Positions 22,576 through 27,502 of a stretch of DNA of 27,502 nucleotides are shown here, in pieces. Location of the stretch: assembly GCA_910584035.1 (NCBI GenBank), contig CAJTZR010000011.1, forward strand, positions 1 to 27,502. The letters run 5' to 3'. The DNA comes from an uncultured Christensenella sp. GTDB taxonomy: Bacteria > Bacillota > Clostridia > Christensenellales > UBA3700. A model generated the notes under the pieces. That model searched no databases, was not told where the DNA came from, and saw nothing but the letters and a program-made list of their open reading frames with translations. Both the position numbers and the translations under genes were made by a program. Each line of letters starts with the position of its first letter. Positions within the stretch are counted from its first letter, which is position 1.

Positions 22576-23007
22576 TTATTCAGCTTTTTCAGCGTTTTCT
22601 GCCTCAGCAGTTTTCTTAGTAGTTGCTTTCTTAGTAGCAGTCTTCTTAGTAGCTTTCTTAACAGTCTTAGAAGCTTTTTGCTCTAAAGAAGCATTACATT
22701 TTTTGCAAAAACGGATTTTAACATCTTTTCCGTCAACATTTTCAACTCTATGTCCAGCTTTAGTTGCCTTACCGCACTCTGGGCAAATAATCATAACATT
22801 ACTTGCATCGATAGGGGCTTCTTTCTTAACGATACCGCCCTTTTCTTGTGCGTTGCGAGGTTTAACGTAATTTGTAGCAATGTTAGCACCTTCTACTAAA
22901 ACTCTGCCGTTTTGTACGTCAACTTTAGTAACTGAACCTGATTTACCTTTATCTTTACCAGCGATAATCATAACATTATCACCTTTTTTAACGTGTAAAT
23001 TATTCAT
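22576..23007 (-). CDS. rplX: 50S ribosomal protein uL24 with zinc ribbon and long basic tail
   Basis: Assembly initiator protein near the exit tunnel. Residues 5-40 are the KOW domain (KKGDNVMIIAGKDKGKSG). Cys75/Cys78 (CPEC) and Cys101/Cys104 (CKKC) form a zinc-ribbon-like unit at the C-terminus of the core. Residues ~108-143 are an added tail made almost only of Lys, Ala, Thr and Glu, with repeats of TKKAT and KKTA. Total 143 residues against about 103 normally. The tail resembles the disordered ends of histone-H1-like proteins. Confidence 0.95.
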   Translation of the reverse strand: MNNLHVKKGDNVMIIAGKDKGKSGSVTKVDVQNGRVLVEGANIATNYVKPRNAQEKGGIVKKEAPIDASNVMIICPECGKATKAGHRVENVDGKDVKIRFCKKCNASLEQKASKTVKKATKKTATKKATTKKTAEAENAEKAE

Positions 23008-23020
23008 TACCTACCTCCAA

Positions 23021-23389
23021 TTAAAGCACTTCTGGTGCAAGAGAAATAATTCTCATATAATCTTTATCACGAAGCTCACGAGCTATAGGTCCAAAGATAC
23101 GAGTGCCTTTAGGTTGCTTTTGGTTATCAATGATAACTGCAGCATTGTCGTCAAATCTGATGTGAGTACCATCATTTCTTCTGATACCTTTCTTAGTTCT
23201 AACGATAACGGCTTTAACAACATCACCCTTTTTAACAACTCCACCTGGAGCAGCAGATTGAACACTTGCAACGATTACATCACCGATGTTACCATATCTA
23301 CGGAATGAGCCACCAAGTACACGGATACATTTGATTTCCTTAGCACCAGTATTATCAGCGACATTCAATTTACTTTCTGGAATTATCAT
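23021..23389 (-). CDS. rplN: 50S ribosomal protein uL14
   Basis: Subunit-interface protein that forms bridge B8 and contacts L19. 122 residues, with ESKLNVADNTGAKEIKCIRVLGG and the end GPIARELRDKDYMRIISLAPEVL. No unusual features. Confidence 0.98.
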   Translation of the reverse strand: MIIPESKLNVADNTGAKEIKCIRVLGGSFRRYGNIGDVIVASVQSAAPGGVVKKGDVVKAVIVRTKKGIRRNDGTHIRFDDNAAVIIDNQKQPKGTRIFGPIARELRDKDYMRIISLAPEVL

Positions 23390-23400
23390 TTTGTACCTCC

Positions 23401-23655
23401 TTACTTAGCCTTTTCAATTATTTCAGCTAATCTGAAATGTTTATTTTTACTCATTGGACGAGTTTCGATAATAAGAACTTTATCGCCGATACCAGCAGCA
23501 TTGTTCTCATCGTGTGCCATAAACTTCTTAGTTTTATTTACAGTTTTTCCATATAGAGGGTGCTTAACCTTTTGCATAACTGCAACAGTGATAGTCTTAT
23601 CCATCTTGTCGCTAACAACTAAGCCAACTCTACTCTTTCTAAGATTTCTTTCCAT
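23401..23655 (-). CDS. rpsQ: 30S ribosomal protein uS17
   Basis: 16S rRNA 5'-domain binder with an OB fold. 84 residues; KSRVGLVVSDKMDKTITVAV and the end IIETRPMSKNKHFRLAEIIEKAK are the family signatures. Confidence 0.98.
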   Translation of the reverse strand: MERNLRKSRVGLVVSDKMDKTITVAVMQKVKHPLYGKTVNKTKKFMAHDENNAAGIGDKVLIIETRPMSKNKHFRLAEIIEKAK

Positions 23656-23670
23656 TTACATATCCTCCAA

Positions 23671-23904
23671 TTACTTAGCCTTTTTAGCAGATTTGCCTTG
23701 AGGCTCTGTTGAGATATTTAACTCTCTTTGACGAAGAACAGTCTTTACTCTAGCGATATCTTTCTTAACAAGGTTAAGTTGATTAGCATTTTCAAGTTGA
23801 CCTGTGGCGTGCTTAAAACGAAGGTTAAACAACTCTTGTTTTAAAGAATCCAATTTTACTTCCAACTCTTTGTTTGTCATATCAAATAACTCTTTAGCCT
23901 TCAT
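23671..23904 (-). CDS. rpmC: 50S ribosomal protein uL29 with short basic tail
   Basis: Helical hairpin protein beside the tunnel exit where SRP and trigger factor dock. The ATG at 23904 shares one base with the rplP stop; a GTG two codons earlier is rejected. Residues 1-66 are typical (LKQELFNLRFKHATGQLEN). A short tail ending GKSAKKAK extends it to 77 residues. Confidence 0.95.
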   Translation of the reverse strand: MKAKELFDMTNKELEVKLDSLKQELFNLRFKHATGQLENANQLNLVKKDIARVKTVLRQRELNISTEPQGKSAKKAK

Positions 23905-24326
23905 TAACACTCACCGCCTTCTTCTTTTTTAACGAATTTGCATTTAACAGGCAATTTATGACTTGCAAGCCTGAATGCCTCTCTTGCTACTTCCTCAGGT
24001 ACGCCAGCCATTTCGAACATAACACGACCTGGTTTAACTACTGCAACCCAGTATTCTACTGAACCTTTACCAGAACCCATACGAGTTTCTGCAGGTTTTT
24101 TTGTGATAGGTTTGTGAGGGAATATGTTTATCCAAACTTTACCACCCCTCTTAACGTAACGTGTCATAGCGATACGGGCAGCCTCAATTTGATTTGAAGT
24201 AACCCAAGATGGCTCTAAACTAACTAAGCCATACTCGCCGTAAGCAACTTGGTTACCCTTGTTAGCGTTACCTTTCATTCTGCCACGATGAACACGTCTT
24301 CTTTTAACTCTCTTAGGCATTAACAT
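23904..24326 (-). CDS. rplP: 50S ribosomal protein uL16
   Basis: Needed for A-site tRNA positioning and late 50S assembly. 140 residues, MLMPKRVKRRRVHRGRMKG at the start. The first ATG is chosen because it overlaps the rpsC stop (TAATG) and GGAGG stands 9 bases before it. The loop GSGKGSVEYWVAVVKPGRVMFE is the conserved peptidyl-transferase-near part. Confidence 0.98.
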   Translation of the reverse strand: MLMPKRVKRRRVHRGRMKGNANKGNQVAYGEYGLVSLEPSWVTSNQIEAARIAMTRYVKRGGKVWINIFPHKPITKKPAETRMGSGKGSVEYWVAVVKPGRVMFEMAGVPEEVAREAFRLASHKLPVKCKFVKKEEGGEC

Positions 24327-25000
24327 TACGCTTTACCTCCTTCCTTTTTCAAACCACGACCAAGAATCTCGCCTTTGTAAATCCATACCTTAACACCGAT
24401 AATACCAAATGTAGTATGAGCTTCAGCTGTAGCATAGTCGATATCAGCTCTTAAAGTCTGCAAAGGAATTGAACCCTCGTGATAACTTTCAGACCTAGCG
24501 ATTTCAGCACCATCAAGTCTACCAGAACACATAGTTTTGATACCTTTAGCACCACTCTTCATAGCTCTTGAGATAGCTTGTTTCATAGTACGGCGGAAAG
24601 CCGCTCTCTTCTCTAGTTGTGCAGCAATACTTTCAGCAACCAATTGTGCGTCAATATCAGGACGATTGATTTCAAAAATATTGATGTTGATTTGTTTACC
24701 TGGAGCAATTTTCTTGATTTGCTCTTTCATTAGGTTAACACCCTCGCCACCTTTACCAATAAGTACGCCTGGCTTAGATGTATAAATATTTACCATAACG
24801 ATATCTGCAGCACTTGAAAGTATTCTCTCAATAGTGATTTTGCTGATACCACTTGTAAAATATGTCTTTTTAATAAAGTTTCTAATTTTTTGGTCCTCAA
24901 TCAAGTTAGCTGAGAAATTTTTCTTATCAGCATACCATTGAGCGTCCCAACCTTTAATGATACCTACTCTAAGTCCGTGTGGATTAACTTTTTGTCCCAT
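24326..25000 (-). CDS. rpsC: 30S ribosomal protein uS3
   Basis: mRNA entry-channel protein with helicase role, 224 residues. The KH domain contains KPGVLIGKGGEGVNLM (GXXG loop GKGG), and the C-terminal domain contains GLKTMCSG-type segment KGIKTMCSGRLDGAEIARSE. MGQKVNPHGLRVGII opens it. Confidence 0.98.
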   Translation of the reverse strand: MGQKVNPHGLRVGIIKGWDAQWYADKKNFSANLIEDQKIRNFIKKTYFTSGISKITIERILSSAADIVMVNIYTSKPGVLIGKGGEGVNLMKEQIKKIAPGKQININIFEINRPDIDAQLVAESIAAQLEKRAAFRRTMKQAISRAMKSGAKGIKTMCSGRLDGAEIARSESYHEGSIPLQTLRADIDYATAEAHTTFGIIGVKVWIYKGEILGRGLKKEGGKA

Positions 25001-25012
25001 TGGAATACCTCC

Positions 25013-25402
25013 TTACTCGATAACCGTATCTAAGATAACGGTGATATGGCTTGTACGCTTATTGATTCTGAAAGCTCTACCTTGTGCACGAGGTTGTACC
25101 CTCTTAAGGATTGGACCGCCATTTGCGTAACATTCTGCAATGTATAAATCATTCTTATTCATATTCAAGTTGTTTTCAGCATTTGCAGCAGCTGAATTTA
25201 CAAGCTTGATAAGTGGCTCGCACGCAGCTTTTCTAGTATTCTTAAGAATAGCAATAGCCTCAACATAGCTTTTACCACGAATAACGTCAAGAACGATTCT
25301 AACCTTATCAGGAGAAATTCTAACATATTTTGCAACCGCTCTAGGACGCTTGTCAGCGTTTAAAGCACGATTTTCTGATTTAGTTTTAACTCTTGTTGCC
25401 AT
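25013..25402 (-). CDS. rplV: 50S ribosomal protein uL22
   Basis: Lines the peptide exit tunnel with a long beta-hairpin. 129 residues including a 20-residue basic N-terminal lead (MATRVKTKSENRALNADKRP) before the family core AVAKYVRISPDKVRIVLD. The hairpin GGPILKRVQPRAQGRAFRINKRTSHI is complete; no macrolide-resistance-type deletion is seen. Confidence 0.98.
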   Translation of the reverse strand: MATRVKTKSENRALNADKRPRAVAKYVRISPDKVRIVLDVIRGKSYVEAIAILKNTRKAACEPLIKLVNSAAANAENNLNMNKNDLYIAECYANGGPILKRVQPRAQGRAFRINKRTSHITVILDTVIE

Positions 25403-25418
25403 TATTATTACCTCCTAA

Positions 25419-25697
25419 TTATCTGCCACCAGTAGTTTTACCGCCAGCGTGACCTTTAAAAGTTCTTGTTGGGGCAAACTCACCTAGTTTGCAACCTACC
25501 ATATCCTCTGTGATATATACAGGAACATGTTTTCTGCCGTCATGAACTGCGATAGTGTGACCTACCATTTCAGGGAATATAGTTGATGACCTTGACCAAG
25601 TCTTGATTACAGTCTTTTTATTCTCATTGTTCATAGCAATTACTCTATTTATAAGCCTTTCTTCTACGAAAGGACCTTTTTTAATTGACCTACTCAT
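25419..25697 (-). CDS. rpsS: 30S ribosomal protein uS19
   Basis: Head protein that pairs with S13 near the A site. 92 residues; MSRSIKKGPFVEERLINRV, KTWSRSSTIFPEMVGHTIAVHDGRKHVPVYI and EFAPTRTFKGH are diagnostic. Confidence 0.98.
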   Translation of the reverse strand: MSRSIKKGPFVEERLINRVIAMNNENKKTVIKTWSRSSTIFPEMVGHTIAVHDGRKHVPVYITEDMVGCKLGEFAPTRTFKGHAGGKTTGGR

Positions 25698-25711
25698 TTT
25701 ATATCCTCCAA

Positions 25712-26539
25712 TTAGTTCGCACGCTTGATGATGAACTTATTAGTTCTATTCTTCTTCTTTCTAGTCTTGTAACCAAGAGCTGGTTTACCCCAAGGAGTAA
25801 CTGGGCTTGGCATACCGATAGGTGACTTACCTTCACCACCACCGTGAGGGTGGTCACAAGGGTTCATTACAACACCACGGACAGTTGGCTTAACACCCAT
25901 ATGACGATGTCTACCAGCTTTACCGATGCTAACGATTTCGTGGTCTAGGTTACCAACTTGACCGATTGTTGCTCTGCAAGATAGTAATACATATCTCATT
26001 TCGCCAGATGGCAATCTTAAGATAGCATATTTACTTTCTTTTGCCATAAGTTGTGCTGCTTGACCTGCTGCTCTTGCGATTTGACCGCCTTTGCCAGGGT
26101 GCAACTCGATATTGTGCAATAAAGTACCTACTGGAATATTCTCGATTGGTAAGCAGTTACCAACTTTGATTTCTGCATTAGCACCATTCATAACCATATC
26201 GCCTTTGTTCAAACCAACAGGAGCTAAGATATAAGCTTTGCTACCATCTACATAATGTAGTAATGCGATGTTGGCTGTACGATTTGGGTCATATTGAATT
26301 TCAGCAACTTTTGCAGGAATATTATCTTTATTACGTTTGAAATCGATAATTCTGTATTTTTGTCTATTACCACCGCCGATATGTCTGACAGTGATTCTAC
26401 CATTGTTATTTCTACCGCCTGATTTGCTTTGAGTTTCAAGCAAACTTCTCTCCGGTTTAGTGCTTGTGATTTCGTCAAAAGCAGAAACACTCATAAAACG
26501 ACGGGCTGGAGAAGTTGGTTTAAATCTTTTAATAGCCAT
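25712..26539 (-). CDS. rplB: 50S ribosomal protein uL2
   Basis: Essential for subunit joining and peptidyl transfer. 275 residues. RPERSLL-type start region (STKPERSLL), the SH3-like core, and the C-terminal GVVMNPCDHPHGGGEGKSPIG with the conserved His of the peptidyl-transferase loop are all present. Confidence 0.98.
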   Translation of the reverse strand: MAIKRFKPTSPARRFMSVSAFDEITSTKPERSLLETQSKSGGRNNNGRITVRHIGGGNRQKYRIIDFKRNKDNIPAKVAEIQYDPNRTANIALLHYVDGSKAYILAPVGLNKGDMVMNGANAEIKVGNCLPIENIPVGTLLHNIELHPGKGGQIARAAGQAAQLMAKESKYAILRLPSGEMRYVLLSCRATIGQVGNLDHEIVSIGKAGRHRHMGVKPTVRGVVMNPCDHPHGGGEGKSPIGMPSPVTPWGKPALGYKTRKKKNRTNKFIIKRAN

Positions 26540-26557
26540 TATTAATTACCTCCGCTC

Positions 26558-26848
26558 TTAAGCCAAACTATCGAAGAACTCGATGCGTTTGCTATCTGCT
26601 GTAAGTTGAACATAAGCCTTTTTGAAAGATGGTGTTCTTCCTTCACTTCTGCCCATTCTTTTGATTTTGCCATCATAATTTACTGTATTAACTTTAGCAA
26701 CTTTAACTCCAAAAATTTCTTCAACAGCTTTTTTGATTTGAGTTTTAGTTGCTCTAACGTCCACCTTAAAAGTGTACTTCATAGCTTCAATGCCTTCATA
26801 ACTTTTTTCAGTTAAGATAGGGCTAATAATGATATCGTAAGCGTTCAT
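26558..26848 (-). CDS. rplW: 50S ribosomal protein uL23
   Basis: Docking site for trigger factor and SRP at the tunnel exit. 96 residues; IISPILTEKSYEGIEAMKYTFKVDVRATK and VEEIFGVKVAKVNTVNYDGK are family signatures. The ATG shares one base with the rplD stop (TAATG). Confidence 0.98.
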   Translation of the reverse strand: MNAYDIIISPILTEKSYEGIEAMKYTFKVDVRATKTQIKKAVEEIFGVKVAKVNTVNYDGKIKRMGRSEGRTPSFKKAYVQLTADSKRIEFFDSLA

Positions 26849-27468
26849 TATGCGTACACCTCCTCAATTTTATTAACAGCATCTTTTGTCATAATGCAAT
26901 TTGCATTTGCAACAACGTCATAAACATTAATTAATGATGCGTTGATTAGTGTTACATTTTCAATATTGCGGCAAGCTCTGATTACTAATTCGTCACGCTC
27001 ACCAACAACCAAAAGTACTCTCTTTTCCATTTTAAGATTTTTAAGAATTGTTGCAATTTCTTTTGTCTTGCCGTTTTCAGCTTTGATTTCGTTGATAATA
27101 GTAATTTCATTATCACGAACTTTTTGAGACAATGCACTCTTTAGTGCAGCAACTTTCATCTTTTGATTTATCTTTTGACTGAAATCTCTTGGCTTTGGTG
27201 CAAATACTACACCACCCTTAATCCATTGTGGAGCACGAATGCTACCTTGTCTTGCTCTACCAGTACCTTTTTGTCTCCAAGGTTTGATACCACCACCACG
27301 AACTTCTGCTCTTGTCAAAGTACTCTTTGTACCTTGTCTTTTATTAGCTAGTTGAGCTACAACAACTTGATGGATAAGAGCCTCATTGTACTCTTGCTCA
27401 AAAACTGCACTATTTAATTCGATTGTGCCAACTTTTTTACCATTGGCATTTACAACTTTCATTTCCAT
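26848..27468 (-). CDS. rplD: 50S ribosomal protein uL4
   Basis: Tunnel-constriction protein and, in proteobacteria, regulator of the S10 operon. 206 residues from MEMKVVNANG; GGAGGG lies 7 bases before this ATG, whereas the longer reading begins at a TTG. The tunnel loop contains TRAEVRGGGIKPWRQKGTGRARQGSIRAPQW in pieces matching the family. Confidence 0.97.
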   Translation of the reverse strand: MEMKVVNANGKKVGTIELNSAVFEQEYNEALIHQVVVAQLANKRQGTKSTLTRAEVRGGGIKPWRQKGTGRARQGSIRAPQWIKGGVVFAPKPRDFSQKINQKMKVAALKSALSQKVRDNEITIINEIKAENGKTKEIATILKNLKMEKRVLLVVGERDELVIRACRNIENVTLINASLINVYDVVANANCIMTKDAVNKIEEVYA

Positions 27469-27482
27469 TTTTAAGCCCTCCA

Positions 27483-27502
27483 TTAACCTTTGCAAGATTG
27501 CT
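27483..27502 (-). CDS. rplC: 3' end of rplC (uL3), cut by the window edge
   Basis: Only the last codons are inside the window. One frame ends Q-S-C-K-G then TAA, 14 bases before the rplD start and just before its GGAGGG site. This resembles the S-V-K-G type end of many L3 proteins, and rplC is the expected gene before rplD. Too short to prove. Confidence 0.5.

Overview
This window looks like a chromosomal segment of a low-GC Gram-positive bacterium, most likely an uncultivated member of Clostridia/Bacillota. The evidence is the strong AT bias, GGAGG-type ribosome binding sites, near-consensus TTGACA-17-TATAAT promoters, the zinc-ribbon forms of S14, S4 and L36, a long clostridial-type L17, and the order secY-adk-map-(KOW protein)-infA-rpmJ-rpsM-rpsK-rpsD-rpoA-rplQ. 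The assignment below phylum level is inference. No rRNA, tRNA or CRISPR array was seen.

Left part (1-2700), accessory. Two paralogous small membrane/PH-like proteins lie on the minus strand and are divergent from an XRE-type repressor on the plus strand. Between them is a 157-bp region with four copies of a 17-bp palindrome (GATTA-N7-TAATC) at 30-32 bp spacing. One copy exactly fills the spacer of a perfect TTGACA/TATAAT promoter. A lipoprotein gene converges on the repressor gene across a shared bidirectional terminator.

Middle (2777-9442). A complete leucine operon, leuA(type 2)-leuC-leuD-leuB, is read on the minus strand from one promoter with start/stop overlaps. Upstream of it is an MFS transporter with its own terminator. 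Then comes a 561-bp non-coding stretch with a cluster of strong hairpins behind an extended -10 promoter, which may be a small RNA or a palindromic mobile repeat.

Second accessory block (9443-12430). A second XRE regulator is divergent from a second, larger bacterial-PH membrane protein and a membrane-anchored hypothetical protein. This repeats the regulator/PH layout of the left end. A small three-helix membrane protein follows. Beyond it, a supposedly empty 528-bp gap holds a frameshifted remnant of an IS200/IS605-type Y1 transposase on the minus strand.

Right part (12433-27502). The S10-spc-alpha ribosomal protein cluster is read entirely on the minus strand, from the 3' end of rplC (cut by the window edge) to rplQ. 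It contains secY, adk, map, infA and rpoA. Genes are packed with 8-29 bp gaps or 1-bp TAATG overlaps, broken by only two structured gaps: secY-adk (193 bp) and rpmJ-rpsM (343 bp). The second gap carries a clear promoter and a leader in which two segments can each pair with the rpsM ribosome binding site, suggesting autoregulation of the alpha operon.
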